Assembly: GCA_030037885.1 (NCBI GenBank)
Contig: JASHPU010000189.1
Location: forward strand, 1-37,460
DNA from: Xanthobacteraceae bacterium
Lineage (GTDB): Bacteria > Pseudomonadota > Alphaproteobacteria > Rhizobiales > Xanthobacteraceae
Length of the DNA stretch: 37,460 bases
Direction of reading: 5' to 3'
The notes below the pieces were generated by a model. The model ran no database searches, was not told where the DNA came from, and saw only the letters and a program-made list of their open reading frames with translations. Both the position numbers and the translations under genes were made by a program. This document shows positions 17,079-26,260 of this stretch, piece after piece; within the stretch, counting starts at the first letter, position 1, and every line of letters starts with the position of its first letter.

Positions 17079-17966
17079 CTATTCCACGTTCTGCACCTGC
17101 TCGCGGAATTGCTCGACCGCAGCCTTGAGCGCAAGCCCGATATTGGTGAGCTCGACGTCGTTGGCCTTGGCGCACAGCGTGCTGGCTTCGCGATTGAGCT
17201 CCTGGGCGAGAAAGTCGAGCCGCCGGCCGATCGGGCCGCCCTGCGCGATGAGCTGCTGCACTTGGCCGACGTGGGCGGCTAGCCGATCGAGCTCCTCGCG
17301 CACGTCGGCTTTGGCGGCAATCAGAATGGCTTCCTGATGCAGACGGTCCGGATCGAACCGGTCGGATTGCGCCAAGAGCGTCGCCACCTGCTCGGCGAGC
17401 CGCGTGCGGATCGCTTCCGGCCGGCGGCCCGGCGCAAGCTCGGCGCGTTCGACGAGAGCGCCGATCTCGTTCAGCCGCAGGCCGAGAACGCGGGCGAGCG
17501 CGCCGCCTTCGTGGCGGCGCATGCCGGCGAGCGCGACCACGGCTTCGGCAAAGCCGGAGCTGACCGCCGTCTCGGCCTTGCGCCGTTCTTCTGCATCCTC
17601 CTCCACCTCGCCGACTTCGATGACGCCCTTGAGGCCGAGCAGGCCGTCAAGCGTCGCCGGCGAGGTTTCGATGCGGCGCGCCACGTCGCGTGCCGCGATC
17701 AGCACCGCTTCGAGCACCGCAGCATTGACGCGCACCGCGACGGTGGCGCCGGTGCGCTCGACGGTCAGACCTGCCTGGATCGAGCCGCGCGTCAGCGTTG
17801 CGCTGGCGTTGGCGCGCAACGCCGGCTCGATCGCGTCCCACCCAGGCGGCAGACGCAGCCGCAGATCAAGGCCTTTGCCGTTGACCGATTTGATTTCCCA
17901 GGTCCAGGAATATGAACCGCAGACGCCGTGGCTGCGAGCAAATCCGGTCATGCTCGACAGCGCCAT
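17079..17966 (-). CDS. yicC: YicC family endoribonuclease
   Basis: A 295-residue protein of the YicC family. Members are endoribonucleases implicated in RNA turnover, including small RNAs in E. coli. The N-terminus SSMTGFARSHG and the KSVNGKGLDLRLRLP block are diagnostic. The C-terminal DUF1732-type domain has EELDRLAAHVGQ, GRRLDFLAQELNREASTLCAK and the ending VEQFREQVQNVE. Length is normal. It lies between mltG and gmk on the minus strand. Confidence 0.93.
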   Translation of the reverse strand: MALSSMTGFARSHGVCGSYSWTWEIKSVNGKGLDLRLRLPPGWDAIEPALRANASATLTRGSIQAGLTVERTGATVAVRVNAAVLEAVLIAARDVARRIETSPATLDGLLGLKGVIEVGEVEEDAEERRKAETAVSSGFAEAVVALAGMRRHEGGALARVLGLRLNEIGALVERAELAPGRRPEAIRTRLAEQVATLLAQSDRFDPDRLHQEAILIAAKADVREELDRLAAHVGQVQQLIAQGGPIGRRLDFLAQELNREASTLCAKANDVELTNIGLALKAAVEQFREQVQNVE

Positions 17967-18044
17967 GGACTTGAGCCTCCGGCCCGGGAATCGACTAAAA
18001 ATCCGCGCCGAACTTAACCGCGGGCTACCGCACTCACAAGCCGA

Positions 18045-19640
18045 TCATTCCGCCGATTGAGCGTGGTGGCGGGGTTTGTGGCGCGCCGTGTGCGGGGATG
18101 CCGGAGCTGGCGGCGGCGCGGTGGCGGCTTGCGCCGGCGGAGCGACCTCCGACCCGGCGGGGCTGAAGACTGGCGCTGCCTGACCGGTTTGGCCGGCTTC
18201 CAGCTGGCGCAGCCGCATCACGTTCTTCTGGTGCTGCTCGTAGGTTTCGGCAAAGACGTGGCCGCCGCTGCCGTCGGCGACGAAGTAAAGCTCGCGGGTG
18301 CGCGCCGGGTTCGCCGCGGCTTCGAGCGCCGCGCGGCCGGGATTGGCAATCGGTCCCGGCGGCAAGCCGTCGATCTGATAGGTGTTGTACGGCGTCGGCT
18401 GGTCGATCTCGCTCTTCATGATCGGCCGGCCAAGCGTGCCTTTACCGCCGACCAGTCCGTAAATGATGGTCGGATCCGACTGCAGGCGCATTTTTTGCTT
18501 GAGTCGATTGACGAACACCGCGGCGATGCGCGTGCGCTCTTCCGGCTTGCCGGTCTCTTTCTCCACCAGCGAAGCGAGAATGACGAGCTGCTCCGGAGTT
18601 TTCAGCGGCAGATCGGGCGAACGGCGCTCCCAGATTTCCTTCACCAGCCGCTGCTGGGCGTGCTGCATGTGCACGATCATCTGCGCCCGGGTCATGCCGC
18701 GGGTGAAGCTGTAGGTGTCCGGCAGCATCGAGCCTTCGGGGGGGATTTCATCGATGTTTCCGGTCAGCACGTCGTCGGCCATCAATCGCGCAACGATCTG
18801 CTCCGAGGTCAAACCCTCCGGGATGCTGATCTGATGCACCACCACCCTGCCCTCGCTGATGGTGGAGACCACGTCGCTCAGGCTGGCATGCGCCTTGAAC
18901 TGGTATTCGCCGGCTTTCAATCCTTCACGCGCCTTGAGCAGCAGCACGCCGCCGATGAAAACCCAGGACTGGTCGATCACACCCTCGCGCGACAGCACAT
19001 CGGTGATGTCGCGGATCCCGGAACCGCGCGGGATGTCGACGATGCGGTCCTGCTGCAACGGCCCCGGCGCGTCGAAGCGCTGCTTGCCGATGTAGAGCAC
19101 GTATCCGGCGGCGACGACCACGATCAGGAAAATGCTGATGATGGCATTGCCGACGATCACCAGCGGATGCCGCGCGCGCTTGGAGCGGCTCACCGGTATC
19201 TCGACGCGGTCCGGCTCGAGCGCCGCGCGCGGGCTGCGCGGATTGATGCGTTTGGGTTCGGCGCGTTGGCCGGGATTTGGCGCCGCCGCCATGCCGTTAA
19301 GCAGCGATTGCGAGAGCGGCGACAACGGCTCGCCCGCGCCAACGACGGGCTTCGAATTGTTGGGCCCTGCAGCAACGCCCGCCGGCGGCGCCGGCGCGGT
19401 GGTACGCGGCGCTGCCGGCTTTGCGGCTGCGCGCGGCAGCGGCGCCGCATCGGATGGCTGCTGCTGCACTGGCGTAGCCGTTGCAGTTGTTGTGCCACTA
19501 TTAGTAAGCCGCGCGGCGGCCGGCGGCTTCGCGCCGGAACGCAATTTCGAATCGATTGGATCGGCGGGGCGCTCCGAGGCCCCGCGTCCGCGTGGCGCGG
19601 GCCGCTCGCCGTTCCTCGGCGGTGTACCGGTATCCGTCAC
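18045..19640 (-). CDS. mltG: endolytic murein transglycosylase MltG
   Basis: A 531-residue inner-membrane enzyme that cuts growing glycan strands and is thought to set chain length. A long cytoplasmic N-terminal part (about 1-155), rich in Pro, Ala and Thr, looks disordered. One transmembrane helix follows (about 159-183), then a LysM-like subdomain and the YceG catalytic domain. The catalytic glutamate is in ASLVEKETGK (about residue 360), followed by RLQSDPTIIYG. A Pro/Ala tail ends the protein. The GTG start at 19640 has AAGGA nine bases upstream. The frame stays open back into fabF, but that stretch is not homologous. fabF ends 175 bp upstream. Confidence 0.92.
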   Translation of the reverse strand: MTDTGTPPRNGERPAPRGRGASERPADPIDSKLRSGAKPPAAARLTNSGTTTATATPVQQQPSDAAPLPRAAAKPAAPRTTAPAPPAGVAAGPNNSKPVVGAGEPLSPLSQSLLNGMAAAPNPGQRAEPKRINPRSPRAALEPDRVEIPVSRSKRARHPLVIVGNAIISIFLIVVVAAGYVLYIGKQRFDAPGPLQQDRIVDIPRGSGIRDITDVLSREGVIDQSWVFIGGVLLLKAREGLKAGEYQFKAHASLSDVVSTISEGRVVVHQISIPEGLTSEQIVARLMADDVLTGNIDEIPPEGSMLPDTYSFTRGMTRAQMIVHMQHAQQRLVKEIWERRSPDLPLKTPEQLVILASLVEKETGKPEERTRIAAVFVNRLKQKMRLQSDPTIIYGLVGGKGTLGRPIMKSEIDQPTPYNTYQIDGLPPGPIANPGRAALEAAANPARTRELYFVADGSGGHVFAETYEQHQKNVMRLRQLEAGQTGQAAPVFSPAGSEVAPPAQAATAPPPAPASPHTARHKPRHHAQSAE

Positions 19641-19815
19641 CGCGCCATGTCCTTTTGATCGAGATGCATGATTGGGAAAGCTGACCGGCCCCACCCGGCG
19701 TTGACGAATGCTTACACATTCCGTTGCGTCTGCCCAGCGGAACGATCGCGAGGCTGGTAGGCTTTGTGGATCGCAGGCGAGTGCGGAGCAAATATGGCGA
19801 AAGGGTGATGGGCCG

Positions 19816-21081
19816 CTAATCGGCCAGGCGGCGGAACACCAGGCTGGCATTGGTGCCGCCAAATCCGAACGAATTCGACAGCACGACATTGACCGGCCGG
19901 TTTTTTGCGCGGTGCGGCACCAGGTCGAGCGCGGTGGCGACAGATGGATTGTCAAGATTGATGGTCGGCGGCACCACCTGATCGCGGATGGCGAGAAGAC
20001 AAAAGATCGCCTCGACGGCGCCGGCGGCGCCGAGCAGATGCCCGATCGCGGATTTGGTCGATGACATGGCAATACGGCGGGCGGCGTTGCCGACCAGCCG
20101 CTCGACCGCCTTCAACTCGATCTCATCGCCGAGCGGCGTCGACGTGCCATGGGCGTTGATATAGTCGATGTCCTCCGCCGAGAGGCCGGCACGGCGGATC
20201 GCCGCCTTCATGCAACGCACCGCGCCGTCGCCGTCCTCCGCAGGCGCGGTGATATGGTAAGCGTCGCCGGACAGGCCATAGCCGACGAGTTCGGCGTAGA
20301 TGCGGGCGCCGCGGCGCTTGGCGTGCTCGTAGTCCTCAAGCACGACGGCACCGGCGCCTTCGCTCAGCACAAAGCCGTCGCGGTCGCGATCGTAGGGCCG
20401 TGATGCGCGTTCGGGCGTGTCGTTGAACCCAGTCGACAGCGCGCGGCAGGCGGCAAAGCCGGCGAGCGAAATACGGTTGACCGGGGATTCCGCGCCGCCG
20501 GCTACCATGACGTCGGCGTCGCCGAGCGCGATCAGGCGGCCGGCATCGCCGATGGCATGAGCCCCGGTCGAACATGCCGTGACGACAGCGTGGTTGGGTC
20601 CTTTGAGCGCGTGCGCGATCGAAACGTAGCCGGCGGCAAGATTGATGATTCGGCCGGGAATGAAAAACGGCGATACCCGGCGCGGCCCGCGGTCGCGCAA
20701 CAGGATCGCGGTCTCGGCGATGCCCTCGACGCCGCCGATGCCCGCACCGATCAGCACGCCGCTGGTGATCTGATCCTCGTATTGGCGCGGGTGCCAATCG
20801 GCATCGTCGAGCGCCTGGGTCGCGGCGCTCATGGCAAAAATGATGAAGTCGTCGACCTTGCGCTGTTCCTTCGGCTCCATCCATTGGTCGGCGTTGAATG
20901 TGCCGCCACTGCCGTCGCCGCGCGGAATTTGGCCGGCAATTTGGCTGGCGATGTCGGCGACCTCGAATTTCTCGATGCGCTTGATGCCGCTTTCCGCCGC
21001 GAGCAGGCGCTTCCAGGTCGCCTCGACGCCGTTGGCCAGCGGGGTGACCATGCCAAGCCCGGTGACGACGACGCGGCGCAT
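19816..21081 (-). CDS. fabF: beta-ketoacyl-ACP synthase II
   Basis: A 421-residue condensing enzyme that extends acyl-ACP with malonyl-ACP. The Cys-His-His triad is in TACSTGAHAIGDA, NAHGTSTPLGDE and KSAIGHLLGAAGAVEA. The start at 21081 (MRRVVVTGLGMVTPL) has GGAGGG upstream; an earlier in-frame codon adds nine unrelated residues. It stands downstream of acpP, with 168 bp between that show no further gene. The order fabD-fabG-acpP-fabF is the normal bacterial one. Confidence 0.97.
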   Translation of the reverse strand: MRRVVVTGLGMVTPLANGVEATWKRLLAAESGIKRIEKFEVADIASQIAGQIPRGDGSGGTFNADQWMEPKEQRKVDDFIIFAMSAATQALDDADWHPRQYEDQITSGVLIGAGIGGVEGIAETAILLRDRGPRRVSPFFIPGRIINLAAGYVSIAHALKGPNHAVVTACSTGAHAIGDAGRLIALGDADVMVAGGAESPVNRISLAGFAACRALSTGFNDTPERASRPYDRDRDGFVLSEGAGAVVLEDYEHAKRRGARIYAELVGYGLSGDAYHITAPAEDGDGAVRCMKAAIRRAGLSAEDIDYINAHGTSTPLGDEIELKAVERLVGNAARRIAMSSTKSAIGHLLGAAGAVEAIFCLLAIRDQVVPPTINLDNPSVATALDLVPHRAKNRPVNVVLSNSFGFGGTNASLVFRRLAD

Positions 21082-21249
21082 CAGCGGCCCTCCGCCAGGG
21101 CGGCGCAATCCCGGCGCGGATCAAACCTGGCGATTTGCCGCCGGCCCTCACAACAGCGGCGCGCACCAAGCCATTCCGCACCACCGCTTGCGCAGATTCG
21201 ACACGCGTAGACCAAATTCATGCAAGGACGGGTCGGCAGCGTTCGAAAG

Positions 21250-21489
21250 TCAGCTTTTCGCGTTCTTCTCGAGAAATTTGATGGCGTCACCGACGGTCAA
21301 AATGGTCTCCGCGGTATCGTCGGGGATTTCACAATTGAATTCTTCCTCGAACGCCATGACCAGCTCGACGGTATCGAGGCTGTCTGCGCCAAGGTCTTCG
21401 ATGAAGCTGGCGTTTTCCGTGACCTTGTCGGCATCGACGCCGAGATTCTCCACGACGATCTTTTTCACCCGCTCGGCAATGTCACTCAT
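21250..21489 (-). CDS. acpP: acyl carrier protein
   Basis: A 79-residue acidic carrier protein that holds growing acyl chains on a phosphopantetheine arm. The attachment serine is Ser37 in [10 protein letters not shown]. The protein is full length and strongly acidic, as expected. A strong ribosome site (GAGGT) lies before the ATG. The 208 bases between fabG and acpP could hold a separate acpP promoter, which would suit the high demand for ACP, but no clear boxes were picked out. Confidence 0.98.
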   Translation of the reverse strand: MSDIAERVKKIVVENLGVDADKVTENASFIEDLGADSLDTVELVMAFEEEFNCEIPDDTAETILTVGDAIKFLEKNAKS

Positions 21490-21697
21490 CGTTCCAACCT
21501 CATGTTTCGACGCAAACCCAACGGCATGGGTCCTCGTCTCGTCGTCGGTGACGGCCGCGGGTCGACACCGATCAGAGGCGGACCGTTGTTGCCCCGCTCT
21601 CCGGCTTTCAGGTTCCCCGAGCCCGATGGCGGTCGGTTACCATACTTCCCCCGCGTTGGCCAGCGCGGCCCACCGCGCCCGTTGCGTTGCACTGCCT

Positions 21698-22435
21698 TCA
21701 GATCATTGCCATTCCGCCGTTGACGTGGAGCGTCTGGCCGGTCACGTAGGCGGCCTCGTTGGCGGCGAGGAAGAGCACGGCTGCTGCTACCTCCTCGGGT
21801 GTTCCGGCGCGGCCGGCCGGGACCTTCGCCAGGATGGCCTCGCGCTGCTTGTCGTTGAGCTTTTCAGTCATCGGCGTGAGGATGAAGCCCGGCGCCACGC
21901 AATTGGCGGTGACGCCGCGCTTGGCATATTCCTGCGCCACCGCCTTGATCATGCCGGCTATGCCGGCCTTGGCAGCGACGTAATTGGCCTGGCCCGGATT
22001 GCCGGTCGTCCCCACTACCGACGTGATGGCGATGATACGGCCGAAGCGGCGGCGCATCATGCCGCGCACCGCCGCGCGCATCAGCCGGAACGTCGCCGAC
22101 AGATTGACGGCGATGACCTGATCCCAATCCTCATCGCGCAACTGCACCAACAGATTGTCGCGCGCCAGCCCGGCATTGGCGACCAGAATATCGAGCTGGC
22201 CCATCGCCTGCTCGGCCGCCGGGACGAGCGCGTCGGTCGGCGCGGCGTCGGCAAGATTGCACGGCAGCGGGTGGACGCGCGCGCCGAGCTCGGCGGCGAG
22301 GCGGTCGAGCACTTCGCGCCGCGTGCCGGAAATGGCGACGGTCGCGCCCCGGCCATGCAGCATGCGCGCGATGCTGCCGCCGATCGGTCCGGTCGCTCCA
22401 GTGATCAACGCGGCCTTGCCGCCGAGATCGAACAT
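21698..22435 (-). CDS. fabG: 3-oxoacyl-ACP reductase
   Basis: A 245-residue short-chain dehydrogenase that reduces 3-oxoacyl-ACP with NADPH. The nucleotide motif TGATGPIGGSIAR is at the N-terminus. NAG is present (VANAGLARDN). The catalytic Ser-Tyr-Lys set is in ITSVVGTTGNPGQANYVAAK. The C-terminus (TGQTLHVNGGMAMI) is typical of FabG. AGAGGGG lies just before the ATG. It is between fabD and acpP. Confidence 0.97.
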   Translation of the reverse strand: MFDLGGKAALITGATGPIGGSIARMLHGRGATVAISGTRREVLDRLAAELGARVHPLPCNLADAAPTDALVPAAEQAMGQLDILVANAGLARDNLLVQLRDEDWDQVIAVNLSATFRLMRAAVRGMMRRRFGRIIAITSVVGTTGNPGQANYVAAKAGIAGMIKAVAQEYAKRGVTANCVAPGFILTPMTEKLNDKQREAILAKVPAGRAGTPEEVAAAVLFLAANEAAYVTGQTLHVNGGMAMI

Positions 22436-22498
22436 GTGCCCCTCTTTGCTCCGCGAGACCTTCCGCTCTTGCTCTTCTTCGTTTGGCGACGAGCGCGT

Positions 22499-23443
22499 TC
22501 AACCGCGTAAAGCCTTGAAACGGGCAACGTCGTCGGGCGCGCCGATCGACGACGCCCCGACGCCTTCAGCGATGCGCTTGATCAGCCCGCTCAGCACCCG
22601 CCCGGCGCCGACTTCATAGAATGCGGCGACGCCATTCTGCGCCATGTAGAGAACCGATTCACGCCAGCGCACGGTGCCGGTCACTTGCTCGACCAGCGCG
22701 CGCACGATGTCGGCCGGCTCGGTGACCGGCCGCGCCAGCACATTGGCGATCAGCGGCAGGCGCGGCGGCTTGACGGCGATTTTGCCCAGCGCCTCGGCCA
22801 TCGCGGCGGCGGCGGGCCGCATCAAGGCGCAATGGAACGGGGCGGACACCGGCAGCATCATCGCCCGTTTGACGCCGCGCGCTTTGGCGACTTCGACCGC
22901 GCGTTCGACCGCAATCTTGTCGCCGGACAAGACGACCTGGCCGCCACCATTGTCGTTCGCGGCGGCGCACACCCCGGCGTCAGCCGCCGCGGCGGCGATT
23001 GACTCGGCGGCGGCAAACTCGGCACCGACCAACGCCGCCATGGCGCCGGCGCCGACCGGCACCGCCTTCTGCATGGCGCGGCCGCGAATACGCAGCAGCC
23101 TTGCGGCATCCGCGATCGACAACGCGCCGGCGGCGGCCAGCGCCGAGTATTCGCCGAGCGAGTGGCCGGCGACGAATTTGGCATCGCGGGCAAGGTCGAG
23201 CCCGGCCTCGGCCTCGAGCACCCGCATCACCGCGAGCGACACTGCCATCAGCGCAGGCTGGGCGTTCTCTGTGAGGGTCAGCTTGTCGGCAGGACCATTC
23301 CAGATCGTCTCGCTGAGCGGCTCATCCAAAGCCTCGTCGACCTCGGCAAACACGCGGCGCGCGGGTTCGAAGACATCCGCCAACGGCTTGCCCATGCCGA
23401 CCGTTTGACTGCCCTGGCCGGGAAAGACGAATGCGACCGCCAT
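22499..23443 (-). CDS. fabD: malonyl-CoA:ACP transacylase
   Basis: A 314-residue enzyme that moves malonyl from CoA to ACP, supplying the elongation cycle. The N-terminal FPGQGSQTVGMG forms the oxyanion loop, and the active-site serine is in GHSLGEYSALAA. The acyl-binding histidine is in SAPFHCALM. It is the first gene of the minus-strand fab cluster, so its promoter is expected in 23444-23626, where a 15-bp duplication is found. Confidence 0.97.
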   Translation of the reverse strand: MAVAFVFPGQGSQTVGMGKPLADVFEPARRVFAEVDEALDEPLSETIWNGPADKLTLTENAQPALMAVSLAVMRVLEAEAGLDLARDAKFVAGHSLGEYSALAAAGALSIADAARLLRIRGRAMQKAVPVGAGAMAALVGAEFAAAESIAAAAADAGVCAAANDNGGGQVVLSGDKIAVERAVEVAKARGVKRAMMLPVSAPFHCALMRPAAAAMAEALGKIAVKPPRLPLIANVLARPVTEPADIVRALVEQVTGTVRWRESVLYMAQNGVAAFYEVGAGRVLSGLIKRIAEGVGASSIGAPDDVARFKALRG

Positions 23444-23488
23444 CGGCCTTTCTGCCTCGTGGAAAGCGGCGAAAGATACCGCGATGGC

Positions 23489-23518
23489 GGCCCTGTCAAG
23501 GACGGCCCTGTCAAGGAC
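23489..23518. repeat. 15-bp tandem duplication upstream of fabD
   Basis: Two perfect copies of GGCCCTGTCAAGGAC stand head to tail in the space before fabD, which is also the space before the divergent small gene at 23627. Part of a third unit (GGCC) follows. It could alter promoter spacing, but no boxes were fixed. Confidence 0.85.
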
Positions 23519-23626
23519 GGCCGGGGGTCCGGCGCTTGACCGCGGCGCAGCGGGTAAGAAAGCGACAACGGTAAGCTCGTAAACTGAGGCAGCGGGGGCT
23601 ACGGCCCCCTTGGATGCGCACGGGTC

Positions 23627-23875
23627 ATGTCAATGGCGGCCTTTGCACCGGTTACCGACGCGGATCTCTCTCGCGCGCGCGAGGATGCTGTATTCCGGCA
23701 AGAGCTCTTGGAGCAGAGCCTGCAAACCCTGCTGGCCCGCGTGCAGAAGCTGCGCAACGCGCCGCCCGCGGCACATAGCGTCGGCGCCGGCCAAATGCGC
23801 GAAGCGATCGAGCTTGCTGTGCGGCTTGCCGAAATGATCCAGAGCGTGGCGAAGCCAAAGCGAAGGCGCGTCTGA
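23627..23875 (+). CDS. small conserved-looking protein of unknown function
   Basis: An 82-residue, mostly helical protein (MSMAAFAPVTDADLSRARED to the basic end KPKRRRV). Heptad-like leucines in LLEQSLQTLLARVQKL and EAIELAVRLAEMIQ suggest a two-helix coiled-coil hairpin. A second Met (residue 3) could be the start. I do not recognise a family. It is divergent from fabD and 242 bp upstream of rpsF. Support for coding comes from the amino-acid pattern only. Confidence 0.55.
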   Translation: MSMAAFAPVTDADLSRAREDAVFRQELLEQSLQTLLARVQKLRNAPPAAHSVGAGQMREAIELAVRLAEMIQSVAKPKRRRV

Positions 23876-24048
23876 GGGTTAAAGGCGCCAATTGCTGAGG
23901 TCCGGCACGGCCGCTTGCCTTTCCGCGCCGCCCGCGTATATGTCCGGCTTCCGCTCGACCCCGGCCGGGGGCTGAACGGACGGCCGCGCAGGCAACCGCG
24001 GCAGGGCCGTGATGGTCCGGCGTCCGGTGTCCCCGCCTTCAGAGCATT

Positions 24049-24070
24049 CGAGCCTTTCCCGAAGGGCTCG
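24049..24070 (+). promoter_or_regulatory. stem-loop in the rpsF leader, possible S6:S18 autoregulatory element
   Basis: A nine-pair stem (CGAGCCTTT with AAGGGCTCG, one G-T pair) closes a CCCG loop 47 bases before rpsF. In several bacteria the S6:S18 protein complex binds a CCG-containing hairpin in its own mRNA leader. The position and the CCG fit that idea; the full consensus could not be checked. It may instead be an ordinary hairpin or terminator of the upstream gene. Confidence 0.35.
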
Positions 24071-24117
24071 AGGGGCTTGGCGCCAGGGTGAGCTATGGGA
24101 CTTAGGAAAGGGCAGCC

Positions 24118-24582
24118 ATGCCGCTCTACGAACACGTTTATCTTGCGCGCCAGGACGCTAGCGCGCAGCAGGTCGAGGAATTGACCGGGCAACTCAAAGG
24201 CGTCGTCGAGAACCTTGGCGGTTCCGTTGCCAAGACCGAATATTGGGGCGTCAAATCGCTCTCCTACCGCCTGCGCAAGAACCGCAAGGCGCATTTCACG
24301 CTGATGAACCTCGACGCCCCGCCGGCGGCGATCAACGAGATCGAGCGGCTGGAGCGGCTCAACGAAGACGTGCTGCGCTACCTGACCATCCGGGTTGAAG
24401 AGCACGAGGCGGGCCCGTCCGCCATGATGCGCCGCGCCGAGCGCGATCGTGACCGCGACGAGCGGCGCGGCGACCGCGGCGATCGGTTTGACCGCGGCGA
24501 CCGTGGTGAGCGCGGCGAGCGTCCGCGCGACCGCGAGCGCCGGCCGCGCGATGAAGAAGCCGAAGCTGCGACGGAGCAATAG
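24118..24582 (+). CDS. rpsF: 30S ribosomal protein S6
   Basis: A 154-residue small-subunit protein that binds 16S rRNA together with S18. The core (about 1-100) is normal: [35 protein letters not shown] and [13 protein letters not shown] highly charged tail follows (about 105-154), made of Arg-Asp/Arg-Gly-Asp steps and ending in an acidic stretch; such tails are frequent in Rhizobiales S6. rpsR starts two bases after the stop, so translation is likely coupled. Confidence 0.97.
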   Translation: MPLYEHVYLARQDASAQQVEELTGQLKGVVENLGGSVAKTEYWGVKSLSYRLRKNRKAHFTLMNLDAPPAAINEIERLERLNEDVLRYLTIRVEEHEAGPSAMMRRAERDRDRDERRGDRGDRFDRGDRGERGERPRDRERRPRDEEAEAATEQ

Positions 24583-24584
24583 CC

Positions 24585-24836
24585 ATGGCCATGTCCCCTC
24601 AAATGGGCGGCGGACGCCGGCCCTTTTTCCGGCGCCGCAAGAGCTGCCCGTTCTCCGGCGCCAACGCACCGAAGATCGACTACAAGGATGTCAAGCTCTT
24701 ACAGCGGTTCGTTTCGGAGCGCGGCAAGATCGTGCCAAGCCGCATCACCGCGGTTTCCGCAAAGCGGCAGCGCGAGCTCGCCCAGGCGATCAAGCGGGCG
24801 CGCTTTCTTGGGCTGTTGCCCTACGTGATCCGCTGA
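24585..24836 (+). CDS. rpsR: 30S ribosomal protein S18
   Basis: An 83-residue basic ribosomal protein, partner of S6 on the platform of the small subunit. Diagnostic blocks are [20 protein letters not shown], then [21 protein letters not shown] and the end [12 protein letters not shown]. An N-terminal [15 protein letters not shown] block is also typical. In several relatives a DUF2232 membrane gene stands between rpsR and rplI; here rplI follows after 19 bp. Confidence 0.98.
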   Translation: MAMSPQMGGGRRPFFRRRKSCPFSGANAPKIDYKDVKLLQRFVSERGKIVPSRITAVSAKRQRELAQAIKRARFLGLLPYVIR

Positions 24837-24855
24837 TCGGCAAGGAGAAGCCGAC

Positions 24856-25485
24856 ATGGAAGTGATCCTGCTCGAACGCGTCGCCAGGCTCGGCCAGATG
24901 GGCGATGTGGTGCGCGTCAAGGACGGCTTTGCCCGCAATTTCCTGTTGCCGCGTGGCAAGGCGTTGCGCGCCACCGACGAGAACCGAACCCGGTTCGAAA
25001 CCATGAAGACCGATCTTCAGGCGCGCTCGCTCGCCATGAAGAGCGAGGCTGCCGGCGTTGCCGACAAACTCAACGGCAAGAGCTTTACGGTGCTGCGCCA
25101 GGCATCCGAAGCGGGCCAGCTGTTCGGCTCGGTATCGCCGCGCGATCTCGTGCGCCTGATCACCGAGGCCGGCTTTCCGATCAATCGCAATCAAATCGCC
25201 CTCAACACGCCGATCAAGACGATCGGTCAGCATGCCGTACCGCTGGCGCTGCACCCGGAAATCGAAACCGCGATCATCGTCATTGTCGCGCGCAACAACG
25301 ACGAGGCGGAACGGATCGCGCGAGGCGAGGATGTGACGCAGCGGCGCGAAGAGCCGACCGAGGCCGAAGCCGCCGCGGCTGCCGCCGAAGCGTTTTTCGA
25401 GCCCGAGGCTGCCGAATCGCGGCGCGCGCGCGAAGGCGAGGAGCAACCGCCGGCAAATTCGTCGGCGGGCGCCGTTCAGACCTGA
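24856..25485 (+). CDS. rplI: 50S ribosomal protein L9
   Basis: A 209-residue large-subunit protein at the base of the L1 stalk. The N-terminal domain ([19 protein letters not shown], then [17 protein letters not shown]) and the C-terminal domain (about 80-150, with [10 protein letters not shown]) are normal. An extra acidic/Ala-rich tail of about 50 residues ([20 protein letters not shown] and onward) goes beyond the standard length of about 150; such tails are common in alphaproteobacteria. AAGGAG stands before the ATG. Confidence 0.97.
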   Translation: MEVILLERVARLGQMGDVVRVKDGFARNFLLPRGKALRATDENRTRFETMKTDLQARSLAMKSEAAGVADKLNGKSFTVLRQASEAGQLFGSVSPRDLVRLITEAGFPINRNQIALNTPIKTIGQHAVPLALHPEIETAIIVIVARNNDEAERIARGEDVTQRREEPTEAEAAAAAAEAFFEPEAAESRRAREGEEQPPANSSAGAVQT

Positions 25486-25498
25486 CCCGGGCGCGAAT

Positions 25499-26260
25499 TC
25501 AGTCGGGAATATTGTCCCTGGTGACAGGCGCGGCCGCTGCCGGCTGTGGCGGCGGCGGCGCAGCGGCTGGCTGCGGCGGTGCGGCTGCGGGCTCTCGGCT
25601 CTCTGCCGGATGGACTTGCGGGTTAGGCGTCTCCGCCGCAGGTGGGACGGCAACCGCAGTTTTGGCCCCGGGGGCGGGGGAAGCAGGAGAAGGCGTCGCC
25701 GCTTCGGCCGGCTTAGCCTCTTCAACCGGCTTAGCCTCGTCGGCCGGCTTAGCCTCTTCGAACGGCTTGGTTCGCCCTCGCGTCCTGGTGGCCGCAGGCC
25801 CGCGGCGGTTGGGCAATGGACCGCGGGCCGAGCCGGGCCGACCAGGCTCTGCGGCGGCGCGGTGTTCCGGTTCCGGCTTGGCTGGGGGCTTTTCTTCCGG
25901 TCGTTCCGGCCGGCGCGCCTCGTGGCTTTTCGGCTGCTCGGCCGTAGCGTGTGACCCCTCGCCCTGCGGCTGGCCGTGCGCCGGCGCGGCGCGGCCTACT
26001 CCGCCCCCACTGGCAAGCACATAGGCAGCCACCGCCGCCGCCTCCTTGGCGCTCGCCGTGTAGTGCTCGCTCAAGAACCCAGCAAGTGCCCCAGCGTCGC
26101 GGCCGTTCGCCAGGCCGCGGACGGACTTGTGGCAAGCTGCACAATCGCCGGCATAAATTTGCGCCACCGACTTGTCCTGATCGATATTGACTTGGGCGAG
26201 CGCCATCGTCGGCGCCAGTGCCAAGGCCAATCCAAGCGTCGGCGCAAGACCTCGAAACAC
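25499..26260 (-). CDS. cytochrome c-like protein with long low-complexity tail
   Basis: A 253-residue exported protein. The N-terminus is a signal peptide (MFRGLAPTLGLALALAPTMALA, cut before QVNID). A single haem motif CAACHK lies in IYAGDCAACHKSVRGL, and a helix with YVLASGG closes a very small cytochrome domain (about 22-90). No clear distal Met ligand is visible. The rest (about 95-253) is Pro, Ala, Lys and Glu-rich with EAKP repeats coded by an 18-bp tandem repeat; it is probably disordered and periplasmic. The GTG start at 26260 has GAGGGA six bases before it. It converges with rplI. Function is unknown; an electron carrier is possible. Confidence 0.72.
   Translation of the reverse strand: MFRGLAPTLGLALALAPTMALAQVNIDQDKSVAQIYAGDCAACHKSVRGLANGRDAGALAGFLSEHYTASAKEAAAVAAYVLASGGGVGRAAPAHGQPQGEGSHATAEQPKSHEARRPERPEEKPPAKPEPEHRAAAEPGRPGSARGPLPNRRGPAATRTRGRTKPFEEAKPADEAKPVEEAKPAEAATPSPASPAPGAKTAVAVPPAAETPNPQVHPAESREPAAAPPQPAAAPPPPQPAAAAPVTRDNIPD
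25710..25763 (-). repeat. 18-bp tandem repeat, three copies, in the cytochrome c-like gene
   Basis: Three 18-bp units, each beginning GGCTTAGCCTC, with small differences in their last third. In the protein they give repeated six-residue EEAKPA-like steps. The frame is kept. Confidence 0.85.

Noticed and set aside
19641-20072. A 144-codon extension of mltG into fabF
   Set aside because: It overlaps fabF in another frame, shows no MltG similarity, and the GTG at 19640 has a good ribosome site.
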